Positions 9,279 through 18,913 of a DNA stretch of 64,000 bases are shown in pieces. Numbering within the stretch: position 1 is the first letter of the stretch; each line of letters starts with the position of its first letter. Location: assembly GCA_022340585.1 (NCBI GenBank), contig JAJDNS010000044.1, positions 23,185-87,184 of the forward strand. Direction: 5' to 3'. The stretch comes from Acidobacteriota bacterium. Its GTDB lineage: Bacteria; Acidobacteriota; Vicinamibacteria; Fen-336. Under the pieces are notes generated by a model. That model saw only the letters and a list, made by a program, of their open reading frames with translations, was not told where the DNA came from and ran no database searches. A program made the position numbers and the translations under genes.

Positions 9279-9830
9279 ATGAACGCCCCCCCGATCGGGG
9301 TCGTTGGCCTGGGCAACGTCCTGATGGGAGACGACGCCTTCGGTCCCTGGGTGATCCAGGTGCTGCTGGCGGAGCACGTCTTTGCCGAGGGGGTGGCGGT
9401 GAGCGACCTGGGGACCCCGGGGCTCGACCTGGTGCCCTGGGTGACGAACGTCGGGGCCCTGATCCTCGTCGACACCGTGCGTGCGGACGCGCCTCCGGGG
9501 ACCATCCGGCTCTACCGTCGTGACGAGATCCTGAAGCACCCCCCCCAGGCCCGCCTGACCCCTCACGACCCCGGGCTCAAGGAGGCGCTGCTCACCGCCG
9601 AGTTCGCGGGACAGGCGCCCGCAGAGGTCCTGCTCGTGGGGGCGGTGCCGGAGCGCACGGAGATGGGTGTAGGCTTGAGCCCGGCCGTCCGGGGCGCGGT
9701 GGGGCCCGCTGTCGTCGAGGTGCTCCGTGAGCTCGAGCGCCTGGGTCGGCCCGCCACGCGGCGGGACACGCCCTTGACGCCGCAGACCTGGTGGGAGGAG
9801 CCCGGGGCCGAGGAGCGTCCGGAGAGCTGA
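9279..9830 (+). CDS. hybD: Hydrogenase maturation endopeptidase HybD type
   Basis: This 183-residue protease clips the HybC C-terminal extension once nickel is in place. The GLGNVLMGDDAFG motif, D19, D65 and H96 line up with the E. coli HybD nickel-sensing residues E16, D62 and H93 with a constant offset of three, the first being Asp instead of Glu. The tail beyond about residue 160 is longer and Pro/Glu-rich. It begins 45 nt after hybC and its TGA overlaps the next ATG (TGATG). Confidence 0.94.
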   Translation: MNAPPIGVVGLGNVLMGDDAFGPWVIQVLLAEHVFAEGVAVSDLGTPGLDLVPWVTNVGALILVDTVRADAPPGTIRLYRRDEILKHPPQARLTPHDPGLKEALLTAEFAGQAPAEVLLVGAVPERTEMGVGLSPAVRGAVGPAVVEVLRELERLGRPATRRDTPLTPQTWWEEPGAEERPES

Positions 9831-10273
9831 TGGCCAGCCGAGAGAGCATGGTGGCGTCGGACCCGCCGGGGCCAGGTGTCGCCCGCGCCGAGCGGGCGCT
9901 CGTGGTCCTCATCGCCGTGCACAGCATCGCGGTCGGCCTGTTCCTGGTCCTCGCTCCCGAATGGGGGGCCCGTTTCGGCGGCTTCGGCCCGGTTCAGCCC
10001 CTCTTCTTCGCCCGCCAGGCCGGGGCCTTTCATTTCGTGGCGGCCACGGCGTACCTGGTCGAGTACTTCCGCTACCGGGGCGTGCTGCTGCTCGTCGTCA
10101 CGAAGTCGGTGGCCGTCGTGTTCCTCCTGCTCACGTCCGCCGTCGACTCGGTCCCCTGGGTCGTTCCCCTCTCCGGGGTGGCGGACGGCCTCATGGGCCT
10201 CGCCGTCGTCCTTGTCCGGAGGGTCGAGGGGAGGGATCTCGCCGGTCCCTGCGGGTGGAGGAGCGCGCCATGA
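9830..10273 (+). CDS. Small four-helix membrane protein in the hydrogenase operon, function unknown
   Basis: This 147-residue protein has about four transmembrane segments (about 19-37, 50-70, 80-100 and 105-125) and no recognised catalytic motif. Its hydrophobic pattern resembles small DoxX/DUF-type membrane proteins, but I cannot name a family. The ATG overlaps the hybD stop, and its own stop overlaps the Rieske ATG, so it is surely co-translated with both. A membrane partner for the Rieske protein or the hydrogenase is plausible inference only. Confidence 0.75.
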   Translation: MASRESMVASDPPGPGVARAERALVVLIAVHSIAVGLFLVLAPEWGARFGGFGPVQPLFFARQAGAFHFVAATAYLVEYFRYRGVLLLVVTKSVAVVFLLLTSAVDSVPWVVPLSGVADGLMGLAVVLVRRVEGRDLAGPCGWRSAP

Positions 10274-10689
10274 GCGGAGCCCGATCCGGGGGGGGGCCCT
10301 CGTCCCGTGTCCGGCGGCGCACGCTGGCCGTCCTCGGGGCCGGGCTCGGCGCCCCTCTGGTGAATGCCTGTGCCCCGGCGCCGCCGCCCGACCGCCGGGT
10401 TCGCGTTCCGCTCCGGGAGCTCTCCTCCGGGAAGCGGGTGATCGTGGACTACGACGACACCCCGGTGGAGCTGGTGCGCACTGATGCCGGCATCGTGACC
10501 CGGAGCCTGCTGTGCACCCACTTCGGGTGCCGGGTGCGCTGGAGCGAGGAGGACGCTCGCTACGTCTGCGCGTGCCACGGAGGCGCCTTCGACGCCGAGG
10601 GGCAGCCCGTGGCCGGGCCTCCGAATCGCCGGCTGGCGCCGGTCCGGTTCGAGCTCGCCGGCGACGAGGTCGTGGTGGGGGAGCCATGA
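10270..10689 (+). CDS. Rieske [2Fe-2S] protein within the hydrogenase operon
   Basis: This 139-residue protein has a Rieske cluster motif: C82-T-H84 and C100-x2-H103 bind the cluster, and C87 and C102 can form the stabilising disulfide. The N-terminus has RVRRRTLAVLGAG (twin arginine) and a cysteine at C34 in a VNAC context. It may therefore be Tat-exported and either a lipoprotein or anchored by an uncleaved helix. Rieske proteins normally belong to cytochrome bc complexes or oxygenases, and none lies nearby. Its position between the hydrogenase structural genes and hypF, with ATGA overlaps on both sides, suggests an electron-carrier role with this hydrogenase, which is inference. Confidence 0.9.
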   Translation: MSGARSGGGPSSRVRRRTLAVLGAGLGAPLVNACAPAPPPDRRVRVPLRELSSGKRVIVDYDDTPVELVRTDAGIVTRSLLCTHFGCRVRWSEEDARYVCACHGGAFDAEGQPVAGPPNRRLAPVRFELAGDEVVVGEP

Positions 10690-12287
10690 GCCTCCCGCGT
10701 CTCGTGGTGACCGGGGCCTCCGGCTTCGTGGGTCGCCACCTCCTCGAGGAGCTCAAGGAGGACCACCGCATCGTCGGCCTCGCCCGTCGCTCGCAGGCGC
10801 GGTCCGGGGCCCCGGTGCACCCGAACATCACCTGGCACCAGGCCGACATCGGCGACCGTGCGGCCATCGCCCCGATCTTCGCGGAGATCGAGCGCGCCGG
10901 CGGCGCCGACCAGCTCATCCATCTCGCCGCTCACTACGACTTCACCGGCGAGGACCATCCGGAGTACTGGCGGACCAACGTGGACGGGCTGCGCCACGTG
11001 CTCGAGCTGTCGAAGGGGCTCGGGCTGAAGCGCTTCGTCTTCTCCAGCTCGACCGCCGCGTGCGCCTTCCCGGCCGAAGGGAGCGCTCTCACCGAGGAGA
11101 CTCCCCCCGATGGAGACCACCTGTACGCCCGCACCAAGGCCATCGGCGAGCGGATGCTCGTCGAGTACGAGGAGCACTTCCCGTCGACCATCCTCCGCTT
11201 CGCCGCGCTCTTCTCGGACTGGTGCGAGTACCCGCCGCTGTTCATGTTCCTCGAGACGTGGCTGTCGAAGGCCTGGAACGCCCGGGTCCTCGGCGGGCGG
11301 GGGCACTCGGCGATCCCGTACCTCCACGTCGACGACCTCACCCTCTTCTTCCAGGAGCTTCTCCACCACGGCGGCGAGCTTCCCCCGGGGGTGGTCCTGC
11401 AGGCGAGCCCGGACGGCGCCACCTCCCACCAGGAGCTGTTCGACGAGGCGACGAGGATCCACTTCGACGGGCCCCGGAAGGCGATCCACATGCCCCGTCC
11501 GCTGTGCGGGCCCGGCATGTGGGCCCTCGACGTGGCGGGCCGGCTGGTCGGTCGACGCCCGTTCGAGCGCCCCTGGATGGCGCGCTACATCGACAAGGCG
11601 ATGACCATCGACGCGAGGCGGACCCGCGAGCTACTGGGCTGGGAGCCGCGGCCGCGCCTCCACGTCCTCCAGCGGCTGCCGTTTCTCCTGGAGAACCGCC
11701 GCACCGACGCCATCGAGTGGATGCGCGCCAACCGGGAGGCGATGAAGGAGGGGCACGTCGAGACCAACCTCCTGATCCACCGGCTCCTGAAGAAGCACGC
11801 GTCGGAGATCGCGGCCGAGTTCACCGGGGTCCTGATGGGCCCCGAGGGGCAGGAGCGGTTCCCGAGCTACCAGGACGTCAGCGACGACGACCATCGGTGG
11901 AACCACACCCTGATCCTCCGACACCTCATGAACGCGGTGCGGACGCGCGAGCGGGGCATCCTGGTCTCGTACTGCCGAGACCTCGCGGAGCGGCGCTTCG
12001 AGCAGGGCTTCGAGGCCCGGGAGGTCTGCGACGCCCTGCGCGAGCTCAACCGGATCGCCTTCAAGCACCTGCGCCGTGACCCGGAGTCCAGGGGTCTCCG
12101 CGAGGACATCAAGCAACACGTCACCATGACCCTCACGTGGGGCTGTGACGAGGCGCAGCAGGTGTTCGAGCACCTCGAGGTGCGGTGCCGGAACAGCCAC
12201 CTCCGACCGAGCTGTCGGAAGCGCCGCGAGGCCACCGCCCAACGGGCCGCCCTGGTCTCCGCGGGCGAGGACGAGTCGGCCCCGTAG
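10686..12287 (+). CDS. NAD-dependent epimerase/dehydratase fused to a C-terminal helical domain
   Basis: The 533-residue protein starts with an extended short-chain dehydrogenase: the nucleotide motif GASGFVG at residues 10-16 and a YARTK active-site motif (YxxxK). This covers roughly residues 1-345. The rest (about 365-500) is all-helical, rich in charged residues with several His and Trp. It is weakly reminiscent of the sensor-like N-terminal domain of RsbR-type proteins. I do not know this fusion. It is translationally coupled to the Rieske gene (ATGA) and followed by hypF after 21 nt. The substrate is unknown; a redox- or gas-sensing role for the C-terminal domain is speculation. Confidence 0.82.
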   Translation: MSLPRLVVTGASGFVGRHLLEELKEDHRIVGLARRSQARSGAPVHPNITWHQADIGDRAAIAPIFAEIERAGGADQLIHLAAHYDFTGEDHPEYWRTNVDGLRHVLELSKGLGLKRFVFSSSTAACAFPAEGSALTEETPPDGDHLYARTKAIGERMLVEYEEHFPSTILRFAALFSDWCEYPPLFMFLETWLSKAWNARVLGGRGHSAIPYLHVDDLTLFFQELLHHGGELPPGVVLQASPDGATSHQELFDEATRIHFDGPRKAIHMPRPLCGPGMWALDVAGRLVGRRPFERPWMARYIDKAMTIDARRTRELLGWEPRPRLHVLQRLPFLLENRRTDAIEWMRANREAMKEGHVETNLLIHRLLKKHASEIAAEFTGVLMGPEGQERFPSYQDVSDDDHRWNHTLILRHLMNAVRTRERGILVSYCRDLAERRFEQGFEAREVCDALRELNRIAFKHLRRDPESRGLREDIKQHVTMTLTWGCDEAQQVFEHLEVRCRNSHLRPSCRKRREATAQRAALVSAGEDESAP

Positions 12288-12308
12288 CCCTCGGGCTCCT
12301 CCATCCCC

Positions 12309-14597
12309 ATGCCAGACGAGGGTCGCCGCATCGAGGTCCGGGGCACGGTACAGGGAGTGGGCTTCCGGCCGTGGGTCTACCGGCTCGCCCGCGACGGGGG
12401 CGTCGCCGGGCGCGTGCGCAACGATGCCGCGGGGGTGACCATCGAGGCCTTCGGCCCGACCGAGGTCCTGGACCGGTTCGTGGCGCGGCTCCGAGCCGAG
12501 TCCCCTCCCCCCGCGGTTCTCGACGAGGTGCGTGTGGCCACGATCCCGGCGGAGACGGTGGCGGGTTTCGAGATCACGACCAGCGAGAGGGGGGAGCGTC
12601 GACGGGTGTCGATCCCTCCGGACCTCGCCACGTGTGGAGCCTGCCTGGCCGAGGTGCTCGACCCCGCCGACCGGAGACACCGCTACCCCTTCACCAACTG
12701 CACGGCGTGCGGCCCTCGGTACACGATCGCCCGCGACGTCCCGTACGACCGGGCGCACACGACCATGGCCGGGTTCGCCCTGTGCTCCCGCTGCTTCAAT
12801 GAGTACGGGGACGCCGGGGACCGACGCTTCCACGCCCAGCCCAACGCCTGTCCGGACTGCGGCCCCCGGCTGCGGCTGGTCGACGGGGAGGGCTGGACGC
12901 TCGCCCCCGACTCGGCCGCCGGGGGGGCGGTCGAGGCGGCCGCGGCGCGCCTGCGTGCCGGTGCCATCGTCGCGGTGAAGGGCCTCGGAGGCTTCCACCT
13001 TGCCTGCGACGCCACCAGTCCCGGCGCCGTCCGCCTCCTCCGCGAGCGCAAGCGGCGGGACGAGAAGCCCTTCGCGGTGATGGTGCGCGACCTGGCCGAG
13101 GCGGAGCGATGGGCGGTGCTGGAGACGGAGGAGCGTCGTCTGCTGGAGGCGGTCGAGCGTCCCATCGTCCTCGTGCGTCGTCGGGAGGGGGAGGGACTCG
13201 CCGACGCGGTGGCGCCCGGGAACCCCCTCGTCGGCCTGCTCCTCGCTTACACCCCGCTCCACCACCTGCTCCTGGCGGAGACGGATCGGCCCCTGGTCAT
13301 GACCTCGGGGAATCTGTCCGAGGAGCCCATGGCGGCCGGAGACGCGGAGGCGCGCGAGCGCCTGGCCGGGATCGCCGACCTGTTCCTCTCCCACGACCGG
13401 GAGATCGAGAACCGCTGCGACGACTCGGTGGCCCGGGTGATCGCCACCCGGCCCACGGTGCTGCGGCGGGCCCGCGGCTACGTGCCCCGGGCCGTGCCCC
13501 TCGTCCGCCCCGTGCGCCGGCCGGTGCTGGCGTGTGGCGCTCACCTCAAGAACACGTTCTGCTTCGCCGCCGGCGACCAGGCGTGGCTGGGGCCGCACGT
13601 GGGGGACCTGGACAACCTCGAGGCGTGCCGGCACTACGAGGAGCAGATCGAGCGGTTCCAGCGCTTCCTGGGGATCCGCCCCGAGGTCGTGGCCCACGAC
13701 CTGCACCCGGACTACTTCTCCACGATGCACGCCGAGCAGCGCCCCGAGCCGGTCAAGGTCGGGGTGCAGCACCACCATGCCCACGTGGCCAGCGCGATGG
13801 CCGAGCACGGTCTCGAAGGGCCGGTCCTGGGCCTGGCCTGGGACGGAACCGGTCTCGGGACCGACGGGACGGCGTGGGGCGGCGAGCTGCTGCTCGCCAC
13901 CTTCGAGGGCTTCGAGCGCCTGGCGACGCTGCGGCCGTTGCGTCTGGCCGGTGGCGACGAGGCGATCCGGCAGGTCTGGCGGCTGGCCCTGGCCGCCCTC
14001 GACGACGCGTTCGACGGGGCCCCTCCCCTCGAGGAGCTCTCGCTGTTCCGCGAGGTCCCGGCGCGCGAGCGGTCCGTGGTCCGTCAGATGATCGCCAAGG
14101 GGGTGCAGGCGCCGCTGGCCCACGGGGCCGGGCGCTACTTCGACGCGGTCGGGGCTCTCGGCCTCGGCCGGCGCCGTGCGACCTACGAGGGGCAGGTCGC
14201 CCTGGAGTGGAACCTGGTGGCGGACGAGGGCGAGGCGGGGGCCTATCCCTTCTCCCTCCAGCGCGTGGGAGAGATGTCGGAGATCGACCTCCGGCCCACG
14301 GTGCGGGGAGTGGTCGATGACCTGCTCGCCGGAGTCCCCGCTCCTGGGGTCTCCGCCCGCTTCCACAATGCCCTCGCCGAGGCCGCGGCGGCGGCGGTTG
14401 CCGAGGCCGCCGAGCGTCACGGGCCGCTCCCCGTGGTGCTGACCGGAGGGTGCTTCCAGAACGAGCGGCTCGTCGTCGACGTGCGGCGGCGACTCGAGCC
14501 CGCCCACGTGGTGTGGCAGCACGGCGAGGTGCCGCCAGGGGACGGAGGGCTCGCCCTGGGCCAGGCGCTGGTCGCCGATGCCGTGGGCAGGGCATGA
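12309..14597 (+). CDS. hypF: Carbamoyltransferase HypF
   Basis: HypF makes the thiocarbamate on HypE that becomes the cyanide ligands of the NiFe centre, using carbamoyl phosphate and ATP. All four parts are present in 762 residues: acylphosphatase (VRGTVQGVGFRPWVYRLA), the zinc-finger region (CGACLAEVLD...CTACG, CSRCF...CPDCG), a YrdC-like domain and a C-terminal Kae1-like domain with LAWDGTGLGTDGT. The length matches the family. The start ATG lies 21 nt after the epimerase stop with little Shine-Dalgarno. It heads the hyp block F-C-D-E-A-B. Confidence 0.96.
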   Translation: MPDEGRRIEVRGTVQGVGFRPWVYRLARDGGVAGRVRNDAAGVTIEAFGPTEVLDRFVARLRAESPPPAVLDEVRVATIPAETVAGFEITTSERGERRRVSIPPDLATCGACLAEVLDPADRRHRYPFTNCTACGPRYTIARDVPYDRAHTTMAGFALCSRCFNEYGDAGDRRFHAQPNACPDCGPRLRLVDGEGWTLAPDSAAGGAVEAAAARLRAGAIVAVKGLGGFHLACDATSPGAVRLLRERKRRDEKPFAVMVRDLAEAERWAVLETEERRLLEAVERPIVLVRRREGEGLADAVAPGNPLVGLLLAYTPLHHLLLAETDRPLVMTSGNLSEEPMAAGDAEARERLAGIADLFLSHDREIENRCDDSVARVIATRPTVLRRARGYVPRAVPLVRPVRRPVLACGAHLKNTFCFAAGDQAWLGPHVGDLDNLEACRHYEEQIERFQRFLGIRPEVVAHDLHPDYFSTMHAEQRPEPVKVGVQHHHAHVASAMAEHGLEGPVLGLAWDGTGLGTDGTAWGGELLLATFEGFERLATLRPLRLAGGDEAIRQVWRLALAALDDAFDGAPPLEELSLFREVPARERSVVRQMIAKGVQAPLAHGAGRYFDAVGALGLGRRRATYEGQVALEWNLVADEGEAGAYPFSLQRVGEMSEIDLRPTVRGVVDDLLAGVPAPGVSARFHNALAEAAAAAVAEAAERHGPLPVVLTGGCFQNERLVVDVRRRLEPAHVVWQHGEVPPGDGGLALGQALVADAVGRA

Positions 14598-14663
14598 TGG
14601 AGGGGACACACGTCCCGGCCGGGGAGAGGACGGAGGACGGGACAGGAGAGGGGGACGACAGAC

Positions 14664-14954
14664 ATGTGCCTTGCGGTGCCGGGGAAGGTGATCCAGATCG
14701 ACGGGGACGGTGAGCTGCGGATGGGGCGGGTGGACTTCTCCGGGGTGCAGCGTCAGGCCTGTCTCGCCTACGTGCCGGAGGTGCAGGTCGGGGACTACGT
14801 CCTGGTGCACGTGGGCTTTGCCATCTCCCGGATCGACGAGGAGGCGGCCCACGAGACCCTGGCCGCCCTGAAGGAGATGGGGGAGCTGGCCGAGCTGGGC
14901 CCCCCCCCCGACACCTCGGCGACGCCGGCGGCCGATGGCTCCGAGAGCTCCTGA
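14664..14954 (+). CDS. hypC: Hydrogenase maturation chaperone HypC
   Basis: HypC carries the Fe(CN)2CO unit with HypD and delivers it to the large subunit. The start MCLAVPGKV supplies the essential C2, and the OB-like core (about residues 2-70) is typical. A Pro/Ser-rich tail brings it to 96 residues, slightly longer than usual. A GGAGAGGGGG Shine-Dalgarno precedes the ATG. The TGA overlaps the hypD ATG. Confidence 0.95.
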   Translation: MCLAVPGKVIQIDGDGELRMGRVDFSGVQRQACLAYVPEVQVGDYVLVHVGFAISRIDEEAAHETLAALKEMGELAELGPPPDTSATPAADGSESS

Positions 14955-16078
14955 TGCGCCACGTCGACGAGTACCGCGATCCCGAGGCGGTCCGGGCCGT
15001 CGCCGATCGGATCCGCGAGACCGTCACGCGGCCGTGGACCCTCATGGAGGTCTGTGGGGGGCAGACTCACTCGATCCTCAAGTTCGGCCTCGACGAGCTC
15101 CTGCCCGCCGGGCTGAGCCTGGTGCACGGTCCCGGCTGCCCGGTCTGCGTCACCCCCCTGGAGATGATCGACCGCGCGGTGGCCATCGCCTCGCGGCCGG
15201 ACGTCATCTTCTGCTCCTTCGGCGACATGCTCCGCGTGCCCGGCTCGCACACCGATCTCCTGAAGGTGAAGGCCGGTGGCGGTGACGTGCGGATCGTCTA
15301 CTCGCCCCTGGACGCCCTCCGCCTGGCCCGGGAGAACCCCGGGCGGAAGGTCGTCTTCTTCGCGGTGGGCTTCGAGACCACTGCCCCCGCCAACGCCATG
15401 GCCGTGAGCCGGGCGGCGAAGGAGGGCCTCGAGAACTTCTCGGTCCTCGTGGCCCACGTTCTCGTGCCGCCGGCCCTCGAGGCCCTGCTGTCGAGCGAGG
15501 ACGTGAGGATCCAGGGGCTGTTGGCCCCGGGGCACGTCTGCGCGGTCACCGGGTACCGGGACTACGAGCCGGTGGCCGAGAGACACGGGGTGCCCATCGT
15601 GGTCACCGGCTTCGAGCCGCTGGACCTGCTCGAGGGCGCCCTCGCCGCCGTGACCCAGCTCGAGAGTGGGCAGGCCCGGGTCGAGAACCGCTACCCCCGG
15701 GCGGTGGTCCGCGAGGGCAACCCCGCGGCCCTCAGGATGATCGACGACGTCTTCGTCGTCTCGGACCGGAGCTGGCGGGGAGTGGGAGAGATCCCGAGAA
15801 GCGGCTACACCCTCGCCCCGAAGTACTCCCGCCTCGACGCCGCCGAGGTGTTCGACGTGGGTGGGATCGAGGTGAACGAGCCCGAGGAGTGTCAGAGCGG
15901 GCTCGTGCTCCAGGGACGGCTCCGGCCCAGCGAGTGCCCCGAGTTCGGCACCCGGTGCACCCCCGAGCACCCCCTGGGGGCCACCATGGTCTCGACCGAG
16001 GGGGCCTGCGCCGCGTACTTCCACTACGGGCGGGCCCGCCAGGACGGGTCCAGCGCCCGGGCGGAGGGCACCGGGTGA
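14954..16078 (+). CDS. hypD: Hydrogenase expression/formation protein HypD
   Basis: HypD is the 4Fe-4S scaffold on which the Fe(CN)2CO group is assembled with HypC. Conserved cysteines are visible in [10 protein letters not shown] (C34) and [10 protein letters not shown] (C62, C65), with further GFETTAP and [10 protein letters not shown] motifs. The C-terminal Cys block that binds the cluster is present. The length of 374 residues is standard. Overlaps on both sides (TGATG with hypC, GTGA with hypE) indicate coupled translation. Confidence 0.96.
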   Translation: MRHVDEYRDPEAVRAVADRIRETVTRPWTLMEVCGGQTHSILKFGLDELLPAGLSLVHGPGCPVCVTPLEMIDRAVAIASRPDVIFCSFGDMLRVPGSHTDLLKVKAGGGDVRIVYSPLDALRLARENPGRKVVFFAVGFETTAPANAMAVSRAAKEGLENFSVLVAHVLVPPALEALLSSEDVRIQGLLAPGHVCAVTGYRDYEPVAERHGVPIVVTGFEPLDLLEGALAAVTQLESGQARVENRYPRAVVREGNPAALRMIDDVFVVSDRSWRGVGEIPRSGYTLAPKYSRLDAAEVFDVGGIEVNEPEECQSGLVLQGRLRPSECPEFGTRCTPEHPLGATMVSTEGACAAYFHYGRARQDGSSARAEGTG

Positions 16079-17130
16079 CGAGGAGGGTCGACGGGCTCCT
16101 CAGCTGCCCGACGCCGCTGGACCACGGCGACATCGTCCAGCTCGCCCACGGCGGCGGGGGGACCCTCACCTCCCGGCTCATCGACCGGCTGTTCGTCCCC
16201 GCGTTCCGCAATCCCCACCTCGACTCACTCGGCGACGGCGCCGTCGTCACCGTGGGGGACACCCGCCTGGCCTTCACCACCGACAGCTTCGTGGTGAAGC
16301 CGGTCTTCTTCCCGGGAGGCGACATCGGCTCCCTGTCGGTGCACGGCACCGTGAACGACCTGGCCATGTGCGGAGCGGAGCCGCTCTATCTGAGCGCGGG
16401 TCTGGTGATCGAGGAAGGCTTCCTCATGAGCGACCTGGAGCGGGTCGTGGCAGCAATGGCGGAGGCCTGCGGCCACGTGGGGGTGACGCTGGTGACCGGC
16501 GACACCAAGGTGGTGGACCGGGGCAAGGGTGACGGGATCTACGTGAACACGTCGGGGGTGGGCCGGGTCCGCGAGGGGGTGAGCGTCGGTCCGGCCCGGG
16601 CTGCCGCCGGAGACGCGGTACTGGTGTCGGGGCCGGTCGGGGACCACGGAATCGCGGTGATGGCGGCCCGGGAGGGCATCGACCTGGAGACCGAGCTCGT
16701 CTCCGACTCGGCCCCGGTCGTGGCCCCGGTGGGGGCTCTCCTCGAGGCGGTGCCCGAGACCCACGTCCTGCGCGATCCCACCCGGGGGGGGCTGGCCACC
16801 GCCCTCAGCGAGGTCGCGGTCGCGTCGAAGGTGGGCATTCGGCTGGAGGAGGCCCACATCCCGGTGCGGGACGAGGTGCGGGGCGCGTGCGAGCTGCTGG
16901 GGTTCGATCCTCTCTACGTGGCCTGCGAGGGACGCTTCCTCGCGGTGGTGCCGGGGGAGCAGGCCGAGGAGGCGCTCCTCGCGGTCCGGTCCCAGCCCGG
17001 GGGGGAGGGGGCCCGGCTCATCGGCCGGGTCGTTGCCGAGGACCCGGGTCGCCTCGTGCTCCGCACCCGGATCGGCAGCCACCGTCTCCTGGAACGGCTC
17101 TCCGGGGAGCAGCTGCCGAGGATCTGCTGA
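16075..17130 (+). CDS. hypE: Hydrogenase maturation protein HypE
   Basis: HypE dehydrates a thiocarbamate on its C-terminal cysteine to a thiocyanate, giving the CN ligands. The 351-residue protein begins at GTG 16075, overlapping the hypD stop with GGAGGGC upstream. It shows the AIR-synthase/PurM fold motifs [14 protein letters not shown] and [11 protein letters not shown]. It ends in the diagnostic PRIC, whose terminal cysteine is the carrier residue. Confidence 0.96.
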   Translation: MTRRVDGLLSCPTPLDHGDIVQLAHGGGGTLTSRLIDRLFVPAFRNPHLDSLGDGAVVTVGDTRLAFTTDSFVVKPVFFPGGDIGSLSVHGTVNDLAMCGAEPLYLSAGLVIEEGFLMSDLERVVAAMAEACGHVGVTLVTGDTKVVDRGKGDGIYVNTSGVGRVREGVSVGPARAAAGDAVLVSGPVGDHGIAVMAAREGIDLETELVSDSAPVVAPVGALLEAVPETHVLRDPTRGGLATALSEVAVASKVGIRLEEAHIPVRDEVRGACELLGFDPLYVACEGRFLAVVPGEQAEEALLAVRSQPGGEGARLIGRVVAEDPGRLVLRTRIGSHRLLERLSGEQLPRIC

Positions 17131-17468
17131 TGCACGAGTACTCGCTGGTGCGCGCGCTGGCCGACCGGGTGGAGGAGGAGGCCCGCTCCCGTCAGGCGGT
17201 GGCCGTGCACCGGCTCACGGTGGCCATCGGAGCCGTCTCCGGCGTGGAGCCCGCGCTCTTCGAGACCGCGTTCTCGCTGTGTCGCGAGGGGATCCTCGCG
17301 GACGCCGAGCTCGAGATCCGGCGCGTCGACGCCGCGTGGTCCTGCCCTTCCTGCGGCCGCGCGGTCCCCTCGGACCCCCCCCTCCGGTGCGCAGTGTGCG
17401 GGGAGGCCGCCCGGCTCAGCGGGGGAGACGAGCTCATCCTCGAGCAGATCGAGATGGAGGTGCCTTGA
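17130..17468 (+). CDS. hypA: Nickel-insertion zinc protein HypA
   Basis: HypA binds nickel through its N-terminal MHEYSL (H2) and delivers it with HypB to the large subunit. The structural zinc site is C72-x2-C75 and C87-x2-C90. The protein has 112 residues, the usual length. The ATG overlaps the hypE stop (TGATG). Confidence 0.95.
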   Translation: MHEYSLVRALADRVEEEARSRQAVAVHRLTVAIGAVSGVEPALFETAFSLCREGILADAELEIRRVDAAWSCPSCGRAVPSDPPLRCAVCGEAARLSGGDELILEQIEMEVP

Positions 17469-18250
17469 TGTGCGACACCTGTGGGTGTGGCGACCCCAAC
17501 GTGGTTTCGGTCGACGTGCACGAGAACATCCTCGCCGTCAACGACCGCACGGCGGCTCACAACCGGGAGCACCTGGACCGCCAGGGAATCCTCGCGGTCA
17601 ACCTCATGGGCTCGCCCGGCGCCGGGAAGACCGCGGTCCTCGAGGCCACCGCGCGGGCCCTCTCGGGTCGGCGGCGCCTGGGAGTCATCGCCGGGGACCT
17701 GGAGACCGAGCGCGACGCCGACCGCCTGCGGGCAGTGGACGTCCCGGCCGTCGCCATCACCACCGGGACCGCCTGCCACCTGGACGCGGAGATGGTTCAC
17801 CGTGCGCTCCACGGGTTTCCCACCGGCGGTCTCGACTATCTCTTTGTCGAGAACGTGGGGAACCTCGTGTGCCCCGCCGTCTACGACCTGGGCCAGGCGG
17901 TGAGCGTGGTCGCCCTCTCGGTGACCGAGGGAGAGGACAAGCCGCTCAAGTACCCGGTGATGTTCCGCAAGGCCGACCTCGTCCTCCTCACCAAGGTCGA
18001 CCTGCTGCCCCACCTGGAGCTGGACGTCTCCGCTCTGGAGGCGGGCCTCGCCCGGGTGGCCCCGGCGGCGTCCCTGCTCCCGCTCTCGGCCCGGACCGCC
18101 GAGGGCGTGAGCGTGTGGGTGGACTGGCTCGAGGCTCGGGCCGCGTCGCGACCGAAGCCGTCCGGCGAGGGACTGGGCCACCACCACGAAGATGGCCGTG
18201 GCATGATAGATGCGGCCGCCGGGAGCGGCGGGAGATCGAGGGATCGATGA
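17468..18250 (+). CDS. hypB: Nickel-insertion GTPase HypB
   Basis: HypB is the SIMIBI GTPase that powers nickel insertion with HypA. The N-terminal MCDTCGCG gives the high-affinity metal motif (C2, C5, C7). The P-loop GSPGAGKT is at residues 48-55, and GDLETERDADR and ENVGNLVCP are classic. The His-rich storage stretch of some HypBs is absent near the N-terminus, but a short GHHHED lies near the C-terminus. The protein has 260 residues. Its stop overlaps the permease ATG. Confidence 0.96.
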   Translation: MCDTCGCGDPNVVSVDVHENILAVNDRTAAHNREHLDRQGILAVNLMGSPGAGKTAVLEATARALSGRRRLGVIAGDLETERDADRLRAVDVPAVAITTGTACHLDAEMVHRALHGFPTGGLDYLFVENVGNLVCPAVYDLGQAVSVVALSVTEGEDKPLKYPVMFRKADLVLLTKVDLLPHLELDVSALEAGLARVAPAASLLPLSARTAEGVSVWVDWLEARAASRPKPSGEGLGHHHEDGRGMIDAAAGSGGRSRDR

Positions 18251-18903
18251 CGAACGACGCCGTCTTCTGGGCTCTGGCCGGCACCGCCGCGGTGGTGGGG
18301 GCGCTGCACTCCATGGCCCCGGATCACTGGGTCCCGTTCATGGCGGTGGGACGAGCCCGCGGGTGGTCGGCGGCGCGGACGGCCCAGGTGACTCTCCTGT
18401 GCGGCTTCGTCCACGTCACCGTCTCCGTGGTCCTGGGCCTCCTGGCCCTGCGGCTGGGGCAGGAGATGCTCGAGGCCTTCGGGACCCGCCTGGAGTCGGT
18501 GGCCGGGATCCTCCTGATCGGCTTCGGTCTCGCCTATGGCCTGTGGGGGCTGCGCCGGGGCCTGGCCGGCAAGCTGCACGGCCACGCCCACCCTCACTTC
18601 GATCACGTCCACGATCCGTCCCGAGCCACGGTGCTCGGCCTGGTCCTGCTCTTCAGCGTCGATCCCTGCGTGCGGCTGATCCCCATCATCCTCGCCGCGG
18701 CTCCCCTCGGTCCGGCGCGGCTGGTCGGGCTCATCGCCATCTACGAGGTCGCCACCATCGCGACGATGGTCGCCCTCGTGCTCGTGGCCCGCAGCGGGGC
18801 GGTGAAGGTTCTCCAGGCGCCCTGGCTCGACCGCTACGGGGACGCCCTGGCCGGGGCCCTGATCGTCGTTACCGGGGTGGCGGTGGCGGCCCTCGGCTGG
18901 TAG
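18247..18903 (+). CDS. Nickel/cobalt permease-like membrane protein (NicO/UreH type)
   Basis: This 218-residue polytopic membrane protein has the metal-site motif HSMAPDHW (H21, D26, H27) in the first helix. A His-rich cytoplasmic loop of HGHAHPHFDHVHD type lies near residues 114-126, and about six helices are present. These features fit the NicO/RcnA/UreH-like nickel transporter group. Its place as the last structural gene of the hyp block, overlapping hypB by ATGA, supports a job in supplying nickel to the hydrogenase. Import versus export cannot be read from sequence alone. Confidence 0.85.
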   Translation: MTNDAVFWALAGTAAVVGALHSMAPDHWVPFMAVGRARGWSAARTAQVTLLCGFVHVTVSVVLGLLALRLGQEMLEAFGTRLESVAGILLIGFGLAYGLWGLRRGLAGKLHGHAHPHFDHVHDPSRATVLGLVLLFSVDPCVRLIPIILAAAPLGPARLVGLIAIYEVATIATMVALVLVARSGAVKVLQAPWLDRYGDALAGALIVVTGVAVAALGW

Positions 18904-18913
18904 GTCCCGGGGA

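Noticed and set aside
11631..14852. 1073-aa minus-strand frame across the epimerase and hypF
   Set aside because: It is antisense to hypF and the epimerase, with His/Arg/Gly-rich low-complexity sequence and no domain.
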